From positions 124,001 through 188,000 of the forward strand of contig NZ_JARESG010000001.1 of assembly GCF_029076445.1 (NCBI RefSeq): 64,000 nucleotides of DNA, in the 5' to 3' direction. Within the stretch, counting starts at the first letter, position 1; every line of letters begins with the position of its first letter. This document shows, piece by piece, positions 1 to 8,576 of this stretch. The stretch is from Pseudarthrobacter naphthalenicus. GTDB lineage: Bacteria; Actinomycetota; Actinomycetes; Actinomycetales; Micrococcaceae. The position numbers were made by a program, and so were the translations under genes. The notes beneath the pieces were generated by a model. That model had not been told where the DNA came from, did no database searches, and saw only the letters and a list, made by a program, of their open reading frames with translations.

Positions 1-544
1 CGAAGCCGTTATGGCTCCAGCCCCAGAATCCGCCGCCGAGGCCGGTGAGTCCGAGCACCGTAGTGATCAGTGCGCCGGTCATGCCGCTGGACCAGCGGCC
101 GGCGCCGGCTTCCTGGACGTGGATGCGGCCGTCGGGTTCGGGCAGGAGTGCCCAGGCCAGGCCGTAGAGCAGGACGCCGATTCCGGCGAAGACGGTCAGG
201 ACGATGAAGATGCCGCGGACGATCAGCGGGTCGATGCCCATCCGGTGTGCGATGCCGCTCGCAACGCCGCCAATCCAGCGGTCGCGGCCGCGGTAGATGC
301 CGTGGCTGCGGATCCAGGGGAAGAAGTCGGTTGGCTGGCCGGGTGCCTGCGGGCCGGCCTGCTGGGCTGCCGGGGGCGGCGGGAGGAGGGGCTCGGTGGG
401 CTGGTCCTGTCCGCGGGGCGGGAGGGGCTCGGTGGGTTGGTCCTGTCCGCGGGGCGGGAGGGGCTCGGTGGGCTGGTTCTGTCCGCGGGGCGGAACAGGT
501 TCGGCGGGTTGGTCGTCGTCGGGGGTGGGGGTCTGCGAGTTCAT
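1..544 (-). CDS. PspC-domain membrane protein (C-terminus beyond window)
   Basis: The frame is open from ATG at 544 to the window edge, giving 181 codons of a partial protein. Residues 1-60 are a Pro/Glu-rich linker with three near-identical 12-residue repeats (PTEPLPPRGQDQ type). A PspC domain follows: DRWIGGVASGIAHRMG, then a hydrophobic segment around IFIVLTVFAGIGVLLYGLAWALLP, split here by no gap, and the start of a second hydrophobic segment near the edge. PspC proteins are membrane components of envelope-stress responses. It diverges from the PspC-kinase gene across about 125 bp, suggesting a shared stress circuit. The C-terminal half is unseen, so further domains are unknown. Confidence 0.85.
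   Translation of the reverse strand, partial: MNSQTPTPDDDQPAEPVPPRGQNQPTEPLPPRGQDQPTEPLPPRGQDQPTEPLLPPPPAAQQAGPQAPGQPTDFFPWIRSHGIYRGRDRWIGGVASGIAHRMGIDPLIVRGIFIVLTVFAGIGVLLYGLAWALLPEPDGRIHVQEAGAGRWSSGMTGALITTVLGLTGLGGGFWGWSHNGF
391..498 (-). repeat. 36-bp in-frame tandem repeat, three units
   Basis: Three adjacent 36-bp units begin at 391, 427 and 463; a degenerate fourth follows near 499. Each unit is 12 codons, so the repeat changes linker length without breaking frame. It encodes the Pro/Glu-rich N-terminal linker of the PspC protein. Confidence 0.85.
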
Positions 545-668
545 ACTTCGATCCTGCCGCGAGCGGCGGGCGGCCTCTATTGGGGACCACCCTGACTCGT
601 CCCTGAGTCGCCCCCGGTTCCAGCCGCAACCGGGTCCGGGGGCCCCTGATCCGTGCTTGGATTGACTC

Positions 669-2153
669 ATGACCACCGCACTTACCCGCCCTCCGCTGGT
701 CCGCAGCCCCGACCGCGTCATCGCGGGCGTCTGCGCCGGCCTGGCGGATCATCTGGGCTGGCCCGTGCGAAGCGTCAGGATCGGCATGGTCCTCGCCTCG
801 CTCGCCGGCGGTGCGGGGCTGGCTTTCTACGCGTGGCTGTGGATCATGGTTCCCACCGCGGACGAAAACGCCCGGCGCAACGCCCGTCGCCCGGCGTCGC
901 CCATTGCTCCCGCCGTGAGCCTCATGCCCCCGGCCGCGACGGCACCGCCGTTTACCGGCCGTGCGCCGTCTGCTCCGTTGTGGGGAACGCCCGACGCCGG
1001 TGCTTCCGCGGCGGGGGTGCCGTCCGGTCCGAACGCTGCCGGTGCTGTTCTCCCGTCCGCAGCCGCACAGCCCGGACCTGTTCCACTGCCGGGCCCGCTT
1101 CCGCCTGCCGACGGCCGCGCTGCCGGCAGCAATCCGCCGTGGTTCAGCACCCGCGGAGTGCGCTATGGCAAGGAGATCCTGCTGGGAGCCGGCCTGCTGC
1201 TCGTGGCCGGCATCATGATCGCCCAGCTTCTGGGCGTGGACGTGCCGCTGGGGACCCTTATTCCTGCGGCCGCCGTGCTCAGCGGTGCGGCCATCGCCTG
1301 GATGCAACTCGACGAAAACCGCCGGGCCGGTCTGGTGGACAAAACCAAGGCCGACCAGGCCGGAGGCTGGGGTCGCGTGGCCGCCGGCCTGGCGCTGGTG
1401 GTGGCCGGTGTGCTGGTCATGGTGTCCGGCTCCGGATCCTGGGAGCAGACCTGGGTGGCGCTGCTGGCATCGGTGGCCGTCCTGGGCGGCGTGGTGGTGG
1501 TGCTGTTGCCTTGGGCACTGAAATTCTGGCGGGACCTGGAAGCCGAGCGCTCGGGCCGGATCCGCGAAACAGAGCGTGCCGAGATCGCGGCCCACCTGCA
1601 CGACTCCGTCCTGCAGACCCTTGCCCTGATCCAGCGGCGTGCAGGTAATGAGCACGACGTAGTCCGTCTGGCCAGGGCCCAGGAGCGTGAACTGCGGGGC
1701 TGGCTGTTCCAAGACCCGGGCAAGGAAGCGGGCCAGCTTTCAGACCGGATCAAGGCCACTGCTGCCGAAGTGGAGGACCTCCTGGGCAACGCCGTGGAGG
1801 TGGTCAGCGTGGGGGACGCCGCCATGACAGAAGCCCATGAAGCACTCGTCCAGGCCAGCCGGGAGGCCATGCTGAACGCGTCCCGGCACGGCGGCGGAAC
1901 CGTCTCCGTCTACCTGGAAGTATCGGATGGCCGGGCCGACGTCTTCGTCAAGGACCGGGGCCCGGGCTTCGATCTCAGCGAGGTGCCCGAGGACCGCCTG
2001 GGCGTCAGGGAATCGATCATCGGACGTATGAAGCGCCACGGCGGAACAGCCGTAATTACCAGCACCCCGGACGGCACGGAAGTCCGGTTGGGCCTCCCGG
2101 CCCGCCCGGTAGACAAGGTGCTTCGGCCGGACAATGCAGAAGGAAGAATATGA
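669..2153 (+). CDS. PspC-domain sensor histidine kinase (two-component system)
   Basis: The 494-residue protein starts with a PspC domain (residues about 8-65; RVIAGVCAGLADHLGW). A Pro/Ala linker follows, then about four membrane segments between residues 165 and 290. The dimerisation/phosphoacceptor helix reads AEIAAHLHDSVLQT, with the likely phosphorylated His near residue 311. The C-terminal ATPase domain has an N-box (EAMLNASRHGG) and a G1 box (VKDRGPGFD). This is the LiaS/DesK-like kinase layout. The stop overlaps the next start as ATGA, so it is translationally coupled to the response regulator. The signal is unknown; PspC at the N-terminus suggests envelope stress. Confidence 0.93.
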   Translation: MTTALTRPPLVRSPDRVIAGVCAGLADHLGWPVRSVRIGMVLASLAGGAGLAFYAWLWIMVPTADENARRNARRPASPIAPAVSLMPPAATAPPFTGRAPSAPLWGTPDAGASAAGVPSGPNAAGAVLPSAAAQPGPVPLPGPLPPADGRAAGSNPPWFSTRGVRYGKEILLGAGLLLVAGIMIAQLLGVDVPLGTLIPAAAVLSGAAIAWMQLDENRRAGLVDKTKADQAGGWGRVAAGLALVVAGVLVMVSGSGSWEQTWVALLASVAVLGGVVVVLLPWALKFWRDLEAERSGRIRETERAEIAAHLHDSVLQTLALIQRRAGNEHDVVRLARAQERELRGWLFQDPGKEAGQLSDRIKATAAEVEDLLGNAVEVVSVGDAAMTEAHEALVQASREAMLNASRHGGGTVSVYLEVSDGRADVFVKDRGPGFDLSEVPEDRLGVRESIIGRMKRHGGTAVITSTPDGTEVRLGLPARPVDKVLRPDNAEGRI

Positions 2154-2833
2154 GCAACCCCCAGGGCGCCGGACCCGGCCGCCCCGCAGCCTCCGTCCGC
2201 GTCGTTATTGTGGACGACCACGCCATTTTCCGCTCCGGCCTCAAAGCCGACCTCGACGCCAGCATCCAGGTGGTGGGTGAAGCCGCCACCGTGGAGCAGG
2301 CCATCGCGGTGATAGCCCGGGAACAGCCGGAGGTGGTGCTGCTCGACGTCCACTTGCCAGGCGGCCTGGGCGGCGGCGGACGCGAAGTCATCGCCGGTTC
2401 CGCAGCGCTCCTGGGGACCACCAAGTTCCTGGCACTCAGTGTCTCGGACGCGGCCGAGGACGTGGTGGCGGTCATTCGCGCCGGGGCCAGGGGCTATGTC
2501 ACCAAGACCATTTCCGGCGCCGAGATCACTGACGCCGTGTTCCGGGTTGCAGGCGGCGACGCCGTGTTCTCGCCCCGGCTGGCCGGCTTTGTGCTGGACG
2601 CCTTCGGTACGGCTCCGGCCGACATCGCCGACGACGAACTCGACAAGCTGTCCGCCCGCGAACTGGAGGTAATGCGCCTGATCGCCCGGGGTTACAGCTA
2701 TAAGGAAGTGGCCAAGGAACTGTTCATCAGCATCAAGACCGTGGAGACCCACGTGTCCGCAGTGCTGCGCAAGCTCCAGCTTTCCAGCCGCCACGAACTG
2801 ACCAAGTGGGCCGCGGAGCGCCGCCTGCTCTAA
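2150..2833 (+). CDS. LuxR/NarL-family response regulator
   Basis: The 227-residue regulator has a receiver domain (VIVDDHAIFRSGL near residue 18; phosphoacceptor Asp at about residue 66 in VVLLDVHLPGG; switch Lys in YVTKTISG). A C-terminal LuxR-type helix-turn-helix follows (LSARELEVMRLIARGYS, then VETHVSAVLRKL). It overlaps the PspC-kinase by 4 bp, so the two are a cognate pair. Likely targets are its own operon and the divergent PspC gene, which is an inference. A composite palindromic repeat begins 36 bp after its stop. Confidence 0.95.
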   Translation: MSNPQGAGPGRPAASVRVVIVDDHAIFRSGLKADLDASIQVVGEAATVEQAIAVIAREQPEVVLLDVHLPGGLGGGGREVIAGSAALLGTTKFLALSVSDAAEDVVAVIRAGARGYVTKTISGAEITDAVFRVAGGDAVFSPRLAGFVLDAFGTAPADIADDELDKLSARELEVMRLIARGYSYKEVAKELFISIKTVETHVSAVLRKLQLSSRHELTKWAAERRLL

Positions 2834-2868
2834 CCACCCGCCCCACCCAACTAACCCCACCCCCACCG

Positions 2869-3005
2869 GGACGCTCTCTCACTTAACGTGCGTTTTTTAC
2901 TGACGCTCTCTCACTTAATGCGGCTTAAACGGAAACCCTCTCTCACTTCCCTAAAGAAAGTGAGAGAGGGTTTCCGATTTTCCTGCGTTAAGTGAGAGAG
3001 CGTCC
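2869..3005. repeat. composite palindromic repeat, family B copy 1
   Basis: Outer arms 2869-2888 (GGACGCTCTCTCACTTAACG) and 2986-3005 are perfect 20-bp inverted repeats. They enclose a perfect 18-bp hairpin, 2931-2948 with 2958-2975 (GGAAACCCTCTCTCACTT). A third left-type unit lies at 2902-2921. All units share the core CTCTCTCACTT. The element lies between convergent genes and its last base touches the aminotransferase stop codon. A related element is at 38419-38523. It may also act as a bidirectional terminator. Confidence 0.85.
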
Positions 3006-4222
3006 TACTGGGCTTTGCCGAGGAACTCCTGGAGCCGGGCGACGCCGGTGGCCAGGTCGTCGTCCCCGAGGGCGTAGGAGAGCCGCAGGAACCCGGAGGG
3101 GCCGAATGCCTCGCCCGGAACCACGGCAACCTCCACTTCATCGAGGATCAGAGCAGCCAGTTCGGCGGAGGTGGACGGCGTAGCGGAGCCTCCCGCCGTC
3201 GGGAATTCCTTCCCCAGCAACGCGCGGACGTCCGCGTAGACGTAGAAGGCACCCTTCGGCGTCGGGCATTCCACCCCGTCGATGGCGTTCAGGCCGGCGA
3301 CGATGGCCTTGCGGCGGCGGTCGAAGGCCACCTTCATCTCGTCCACGGCGGTCAGCGGCCCGGAGACGGCGGCGAGGGCTGCGATCTGCATGATGTTGGA
3401 CACGTTGGAGGTGGCGTGGGACTGCAGGTTGGTGGCGGCCTTGATGACATCGGCCGGACCGATCATCCAGCCCACGCGCCAGCCGGTCATCGCGTAGGTC
3501 TTGGCCACGCCGTTAAGGATGACCACCTTGTCGCCCAGCTCCGGGGCTGCGGTGGCGATGGAGGTGAACGGAACACCGTCGTACGTCAGGTGCTCGTAAA
3601 TCTCGTCCGTCACCACCCACAGGCCCTTGGACGCGGCCCATTTGCCTATTTCGGCAACCTGCTCGGGGGAGTACACGGCACCGGTGGGGTTGGACGGCGA
3701 CACAAAGAGCAGGATTTTGGACTTCTCGGTGAGTGCTGCCTCGAGCTGCTCAACGGTGACCAGGTAGTCCTGCTCCGGACCGGCGAAGACCTCGACCGGA
3801 ACGCCGCCGGCGAGCCGGATGGCCTCCGGGTACGTGGTCCAGAAGGGGGTGGGAACGATGACCTCGTCACCCGGATCCACCAGCGTGGCGAACGTGTTGT
3901 ACACAGCTTGCTTGCCGCCGTTGGTCACCAGGACCTGGGACGGGTCAACGGAGTAGCCGGAATCGCGCAGGGTCTTATCCGCAATCGCCTTCTTCAGCTC
4001 CGGCAAGCCACTGGCCGGGGAGTAGCGGTGGTACTTGGGCTGGCCGGCTGCCTCAATGGCGGCCTTCACGATGTAGTCCGGGGTGGGGAAGTCCGGTTCG
4101 CCCGCGCCGAAACCTATAACCGGCCGGCCGGCTGCCTTCAGCGCCTTCGCCTTGGCGTCAACAGCCAAGGTTGCGGATTCGGCAATGGCGGATATGCGTT
4201 GGGAAACGCGGGCGGAAGACAT
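3005..4222 (-). CDS. aspC: PLP-dependent aspartate aminotransferase
   Basis: The 405-residue class I/II aminotransferase transfers the amino group between aspartate and 2-oxoglutarate using PLP. The catalytic Lys is residue 241 in [15 protein letters not shown]. Other family motifs are [36 protein letters not shown] and VTDEIYEHL. The start at MSSARV fits the family; the longer open frame upstream lacks conserved sequence. It lies upstream of and opposite to the tRNA-Trp/secE block. A closely related aromatic or prephenate aminotransferase cannot be excluded from sequence alone. Confidence 0.93.
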   Translation of the reverse strand: MSSARVSQRISAIAESATLAVDAKAKALKAAGRPVIGFGAGEPDFPTPDYIVKAAIEAAGQPKYHRYSPASGLPELKKAIADKTLRDSGYSVDPSQVLVTNGGKQAVYNTFATLVDPGDEVIVPTPFWTTYPEAIRLAGGVPVEVFAGPEQDYLVTVEQLEAALTEKSKILLFVSPSNPTGAVYSPEQVAEIGKWAASKGLWVVTDEIYEHLTYDGVPFTSIATAAPELGDKVVILNGVAKTYAMTGWRVGWMIGPADVIKAATNLQSHATSNVSNIMQIAALAAVSGPLTAVDEMKVAFDRRRKAIVAGLNAIDGVECPTPKGAFYVYADVRALLGKEFPTAGGSATPSTSAELAALILDEVEVAVVPGEAFGPSGFLRLSYALGDDDLATGVARLQEFLGKAQ

Positions 4223-4381
4223 GGCGGGTCCGTTCTTCGCTTGCAGCCCGGAGGCTGAATGATGGAATTCGACGAGAACTACTCTATGCTGTTCACCGGA
4301 TCGTTCGGATTGCCGGCGCGTATGTGACTGCAGGCCAGGGGCACAAACGGGCGCGGCATGAAAGATCCGAAAAGAGGCTGG

Positions 4382-4411
4382 TTCGACGTAGACGAAGTTG
4401 TTGCGTAGACT
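4382..4411 (+). promoter_or_regulatory. candidate promoter for tRNA-Trp/secE
   Basis: TTCGAC at 4382-4387 and TAGACT at 4406-4411 are separated by 18 bp, a good sigma-70-type match. They lie 83 bp upstream of the tRNA. The transcript could continue into secE-nusG. Confidence 0.5.
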
Positions 4412-4494
4412 TGTTCTCCGGTGTTGAAACACGGATGATGGCGTGCGCCTCAGTGAAAACTGGCAATCGCGGCATGAGTTCGTTTTCGTCCCAA

Positions 4495-4567
4495 AGGGTA
4501 GTGGCGCAATTGGTAGCGCAGCGGTCTCCAAAACCGCAGGTTGCAGGTTCGAGTCCTGTCTGCCCTG
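4495..4567 (+). tRNA. tRNA-Trp (anticodon CCA)
   Basis: The sequence folds into a full 73-nt cloverleaf. The acceptor stem pairs AGGGTAG with CTGCCCT, followed by discriminator G. The D stem is GCGC/GCGC, the anticodon stem GCGGT/ACCGC with loop CTCCAAA, and the T arm GCAGG-TTCGAGT-CCTGT. No 3' CCA is encoded. It sits just upstream of secE, a common actinobacterial arrangement. Confidence 0.97.
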
Positions 4568-4663
4568 CGCAAGCTGTTCCGGCGTAAAGCCGGAGCACGC
4601 GCAGTAACCATGGTTCTGATCTGGACCGGGTAATCCAACATTGCAAAGACGAGCGAGGACCAG

Positions 4664-4933
4664 GTGACCGAAACAGCTGCCAGCAGCTCCAAGGGCCGCC
4701 CAGCTAAGAAGGCCGCCAAGGCAGGCTTCTTCGCTCGCATTGCACTCTTCGTTCGCCAGGTCATCGGTGAACTGAAGAAGGTTGTTGCACCAACCCGCAA
4801 GGAACTGATCAATTACACGCTCGTGGTGCTGGTGTTCGTGGCCATCATGATGGTCATCGTCAGCCTGCTGGATCTCGGTTTTGGTACCGCGGTCAGCTGG
4901 GTCTTTGGCGGTATTGCTCCCGGTGACCGCTAG
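4664..4933 (+). CDS. secE: preprotein translocase subunit SecE
   Basis: The 89-residue protein starts at GTG. An Ala/Lys-rich N-terminus precedes the conserved amphipathic region ([20 protein letters not shown]), and one transmembrane helix spans about residues 48-72. SecE clamps SecY in the protein-conducting channel. The short single-helix form is typical of Gram-positives. Its neighbours tRNA-Trp (upstream) and nusG (downstream, 116 bp) match the usual secE-nusG-rplK-rplA order. Confidence 0.97.
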   Translation: MTETAASSSKGRPAKKAAKAGFFARIALFVRQVIGELKKVVAPTRKELINYTLVVLVFVAIMMVIVSLLDLGFGTAVSWVFGGIAPGDR

Positions 4934-5049
4934 GGCGCACCGTCCGCAGGCCGCGTGGCACTGACCGGGAATCCGGTAAGAATCCACGGGGTGTGCGGAA
5001 TTGAGCCATTTAAATAGGCATGTTAGGCAATGAGGAAGCAGGAGACCAA

Positions 5050-5895
5050 GTGTCTGAGCAGGAGCTCGAGGTAACCGAGACTGAGCTGGAAGAGTCCACG
5101 GACAACACGGCGGCCCCCACGGTCGAAGCCGGTGAAGAGTCCGAGGTCGAGTCCGCTGCGCCCGAATCTGCCGACGCCGATTCCGACGCCGACACTCAGG
5201 TAGCGGACGCCGCTGAAGAGGGTTCCGATGCAGAGGCCGAAGGTGACGACGCTGAGGCAGACGCCCTGGCAGCCGCTGCCGCCAAGGCCGAGGTCGACCC
5301 CGCCGACGAATTCAAAGCCAAGCTGCGCCGCCAGGAGGGTGACTGGTACGTCATTCACTCCTACGCCGGTTACGAAAACCGCGTCAAGGCCAACCTTGAG
5401 ACCCGCATCCAGACCCTGGACATGGAAGATTACATCTTCGAAATCCAGGTGCCGATGGAAGAAGTCGTTGAGATCAAGAACGCCCAGCGGAAGATCATCA
5501 ACCGCGTCCGCATCCCCGGCTACGTCCTGGTCCGCATGGATCTGACGGATGCCTCCTGGGGCGCCGTCCGCCACACTCCCGGTGTCACCGGCTTCGTGGG
5601 CAACGCCCACAACCCGGTGCCGCTGCGCCTTGACGAAGTCTTCTCCATGCTCGCGCCCGTCTTCGAAGAAGAGCAGGCCGAAAAGGGCAAGCCGGTCAAC
5701 AAGCAGTCGCAGACCCCGGTGGACGTCGACTTCGAGGTCGGCGAGTCCGTTATCGTCAAGGAAGGTCCGTTCGAGACCCTCCCCGCCACGATCTCCGAGA
5801 TCAAGGTTGAATCCCAGACCTTGGTGGTCCTCGTCTCCATCTTCGAGCGTGAGACCCCGGTCACCCTGGCGTTCAACCAGGTCAGCAAGATCTAG
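5050..5895 (+). CDS. nusG: transcription termination/antitermination factor NusG
   Basis: The protein is 281 residues from GTG at 5050, which has AGGAG five bases upstream. An in-frame ATG at 5020 lacks a comparable site. NusG bridges RNA polymerase and Rho or the S10 protein. Residues about 1-85 form an acidic Glu/Asp/Ala tail. An NGN domain follows ([33 protein letters not shown]), then a C-terminal KOW domain ([17 protein letters not shown]). The acidic N-terminal extension makes it about 100 residues longer than the E. coli form and is common in actinobacteria. Confidence 0.96.
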   Translation: MSEQELEVTETELEESTDNTAAPTVEAGEESEVESAAPESADADSDADTQVADAAEEGSDAEAEGDDAEADALAAAAAKAEVDPADEFKAKLRRQEGDWYVIHSYAGYENRVKANLETRIQTLDMEDYIFEIQVPMEEVVEIKNAQRKIINRVRIPGYVLVRMDLTDASWGAVRHTPGVTGFVGNAHNPVPLRLDEVFSMLAPVFEEEQAEKGKPVNKQSQTPVDVDFEVGESVIVKEGPFETLPATISEIKVESQTLVVLVSIFERETPVTLAFNQVSKI

Positions 5896-6026
5896 CACAC
5901 CCGCACAGAATTCGTTCCGGACTGCCCGCTTAGCAGCCCCGGAACGGCCGGCCGCCTCGCCATGGCGGCCACCAACCTGAGGCACGCTCCTGTGTCCCAG
6001 GAAGATATTGAGAGAAGGACCTTACA

Positions 6027-6458
6027 TTGGCTCCCAAGAAGAAGGTCACCGGCCTCATCAAGCTGCAGATCCAGGCAGGCGCCGCTAACCCGGCTCCGCC
6101 GATCGGTCCTGCACTTGGCCAGCACGGTGTCAACATCATGGAATTCTGCAAGGCGTACAACGCTGCCACAGAAGCCCAGCGCGGAAACGTTATCCCCGTG
6201 GAAATCACGGTCTACGAAGACCGTTCCTTCACGTTCATCACCAAGACCCCGCCGGCTGCAGAGCTCATCAAGAAGGCTGCAGGCGTTGCCAAGGGTTCAC
6301 CCACCCCGCACACCGTCAAGGTTGCAAAGCTGACTCAGGCCCAGGTCAACGAGATCGCCACCACCAAGATGGAAGACCTCAACGCCACGAGCCTCGAAGG
6401 CGCAGCGAAGATCATCGCCGGTACCGCCCGCTCCATGGGTATCACCGTCGAGGGCTAG
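6027..6458 (+). CDS. rplK: 50S ribosomal protein L11
   Basis: The 143-residue protein has a TTG start with AGAAGG upstream. L11 binds the GTPase-associated region of 23S rRNA. The N-terminal domain shows the conserved Pro-rich helix region ([18 protein letters not shown]), whose prolines matter for thiostrepton action. The C-terminal RNA-binding domain contains [14 protein letters not shown]. The nusG-rplK gap of 131 bp holds a 7-bp hairpin at 5950-5970. It is probably cotranscribed with rplA. Confidence 0.97.
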
Positions 6459-6632
6459 TCCCTTCCGCCACCCTGGTTCGGGCAGTTGACGACGACGGGC
6501 GGCACCGCCGGGGAACCGGCACCACCGAAATTGAAATGTTGGGAACCGGGCACGTATAGCGAGCCCGTTCACCGACTGTGGCAGGGCCCAGCGCGGTCCG
6601 CAGACCACAACTGCACAAGGAGAAATAGCAGC

Positions 6633-7340
6633 ATGGCAAAGCGCAGCAAAGCATATGAGGCAGCAGCCGCCAAGATCGACGCGGAGAAGTTCTACGCGCC
6701 GTTCGAGGCAGTAACCCTCGCCAAGGACACCAACCCGTCCAAGTTCGACGCCACCGTTGAGGTTGCTTTCCGCCTGGGCGTAGACCCGCGTAAGGCTGAT
6801 CAGATGGTCCGCGGCACCGTTATCCTGCCGCACGGCACCGGTAAGACCGCCCGCGTTCTCGTCTTCGCAACGGGCGACAAGGCTGAGGCAGCAATCGCTG
6901 CCGGCGCCGACTTCGTTGGTTCCGATGACCTGATCGAAAAGATCCAGGGCGGCTGGACCGACTTCGACGCAGCCGTTGCCACCCCTGACCTCATGGGCAA
7001 GGTTGGCCGCCTCGGTAAGGTCCTGGGTCCGCGTAACCTGATGCCGAACCCGAAGACCGGCACCGTGACCGCAGATGTCGCGAAGGCTGTCAATGACATC
7101 AAGGGCGGCAAGATCGACTTCCGCGTCGACAAGCACTCGAACCTGCACTTCATCATTGGCAAGGTTTCCTTCGACGCCCTCAAGCTGGCCGAGAACTACG
7201 CGGCAGCACTGGAAGAGGTCCTTCGCCTGAAGCCGTCCGCTTCCAAGGGCCGCTACATCCAGAAGGCCACCGTGGCCACCACGTTCGGTCCCGGCATTTC
7301 CGTTGACCCCAACGTCACCAAGGTCCTGACCGAGGTCTAA
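6633..7340 (+). CDS. rplA: 50S ribosomal protein L1
   Basis: The 235-residue L1 builds the mobile L1 stalk near the E site. The family signature [15 protein letters not shown] is present. The start ATG at 6633 is preceded by AAGGAG; the open frame extends upstream without conserved sequence. The 174-bp gap after rplK could hold an L1-binding mRNA site, as known for L11-L1 operons, but I did not identify one. A strong terminator follows. Confidence 0.97.
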   Translation: MAKRSKAYEAAAAKIDAEKFYAPFEAVTLAKDTNPSKFDATVEVAFRLGVDPRKADQMVRGTVILPHGTGKTARVLVFATGDKAEAAIAAGADFVGSDDLIEKIQGGWTDFDAAVATPDLMGKVGRLGKVLGPRNLMPNPKTGTVTADVAKAVNDIKGGKIDFRVDKHSNLHFIIGKVSFDALKLAENYAAALEEVLRLKPSASKGRYIQKATVATTFGPGISVDPNVTKVLTEV

Positions 7341-7384
7341 TCCTCAGCAGGGACTCCGCCGGAAGCGTCCGGCACACCGAAGAA

Positions 7385-7415
7385 GCCGCCCGGCACTGCG
7401 CCGGGCGGCTTTTTT
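7385..7415 (+). terminator. intrinsic terminator after rplA
   Basis: GCCGCCCGGC pairs with GCCGGGCGGC around a short loop and is followed by six T. It ends the secE-nusG-rplK-rplA transcript. Confidence 0.92.
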
Positions 7416-7463
7416 GCCTTAAGTTTCAGTCGACTAACCCGGCCGCATAGCTAGGCTGGGGTG

Positions 7464-8576
7464 ATGACAGCGCTGGCGATCACCCGAGTCGACATCCAGC
7501 CAACGCCCGACGGCGGCAATCCCCTCAGCGACCAGGTCCGGGACAGTGCCGCGGATTTCCGGGAGTGCCATGCGCTGCTCGAATCCACCGAACTGGAGAA
7601 GTGGGGCAACCTGGACCGGTGCCCGACTCTTGCGGAGGCCCTCGAGTATTGGCGCGGGAGCGAGTACACGGAGCGGCAGCTCTTCATGGCCAGGCAGGGC
7701 ACCGACCTGGTGGGCACATGCTCGGTGACACTGCCCCTGCGCGAAAACACCACCACGGCGGGCGTCAACGTCCTGGTGTCACCCGCCTTCCGGCAGCAGG
7801 GCTGGGGACGCCGGCTGCTGGAACACGTGGAAGCCGTGGCCATACGGAAGGGCAGGACGTCGCTGGACGGCTACTGTGAAGTGCCGCCGGAACGGGTGGA
7901 CCGGGCCGGACAGCTCGTGCCGGCACAGTCCGGAGCCGGGGGACTCCCGGCCGCTGACCCCGCAGTCGCTTTTGCCGTAGCTGCCGGCTATAGCCTGGAG
8001 CAGGTCGAACGGGCCAGCCGCCTGGCGCTTCCCGTCCCTCCGGACCATCTGACGAATCTGGCAGCAGTGGCGTCCCGGCAGGCGGCCGGCTACAGCGTGG
8101 TGGCCTGGGCTGACAGGTGCCCGGACGAACTCGTGGCTCAATACGCGGTCCTCAGGAACCGGATGAGCACGGATGTGCCCACGGCCGGACTCGGCTGGGA
8201 AGCTGAGGACTGGGACCCGGCAAGGGTGCGGCATGACGAACAGTCGAACAGCCGCGGCGGGGTCCAGGCGCAGGTCGCAGCCGCCCTGCATCAAGATACC
8301 GGCCAGCTGGTGGCCTATACGGTCCTGACCTGGCGGCCGGCCGCCCCCGCGAGCATCCTCCAGGAGGACACGCTGGTGGCCGCGGAACATCGCGGAAGAA
8401 AGCTCGGGCTGCTGACCAAAGCCGCGAACCTCACGGCTGCCCAGGAGCGGTGGCCGGCGGCGCGGTCGGTGCTGACGTGGAATGCCATGGAAAACGGGCA
8501 TATGCTGGCGATCAATACTTTGCTTGGTTTCAAGCCTGCTGGTTATGAGGGTGAATGGCAGAAACGGCTGGGATAA
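7464..8576 (+). CDS. double-GNAT acetyltransferase, first of tandem pair
   Basis: The protein has about 370 residues with two GNAT folds. Domain 1 has the acetyl-CoA loop RQQGWGRRLLEHVE near residue 115. Domain 2 has EHRGRKLGLLTKAANL near residue 310, followed by the GNAT ending NTLLGFKPAGYEGEWQKRL. Start ATG 7464 is preceded at once by in-frame GTG 7461. A -10-like TAGGCT at 7452-7457 lies seven bases before the ATG, suggesting a leaderless mRNA. The substrate is unknown. It is paralogous to the next gene and lies between rplA and rplJ. The double-GNAT layout recalls MshD and Eis, but I see no evidence for either function. Confidence 0.88.
   Translation: MTALAITRVDIQPTPDGGNPLSDQVRDSAADFRECHALLESTELEKWGNLDRCPTLAEALEYWRGSEYTERQLFMARQGTDLVGTCSVTLPLRENTTTAGVNVLVSPAFRQQGWGRRLLEHVEAVAIRKGRTSLDGYCEVPPERVDRAGQLVPAQSGAGGLPAADPAVAFAVAAGYSLEQVERASRLALPVPPDHLTNLAAVASRQAAGYSVVAWADRCPDELVAQYAVLRNRMSTDVPTAGLGWEAEDWDPARVRHDEQSNSRGGVQAQVAAALHQDTGQLVAYTVLTWRPAAPASILQEDTLVAAEHRGRKLGLLTKAANLTAAQERWPAARSVLTWNAMENGHMLAINTLLGFKPAGYEGEWQKRLG

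Noticed and set aside
391..498. 36-bp repeats considered as a CRISPR array
   Set aside because: Units are directly adjacent without spacers and encode in-frame protein repeats; no cas genes nearby.
9..1712. Long minus-strand frame (567 codons) opposite the PspC-kinase
   Set aside because: It is antisense to a clear kinase, has a low-complexity Arg/Pro/His composition and no family motifs. It is an artefact of high GC in third codon positions.
5020..5049. Upstream ATG start for nusG
   Set aside because: No ribosome-binding site precedes it, whereas GTG 5050 has AGGAG at ideal distance.
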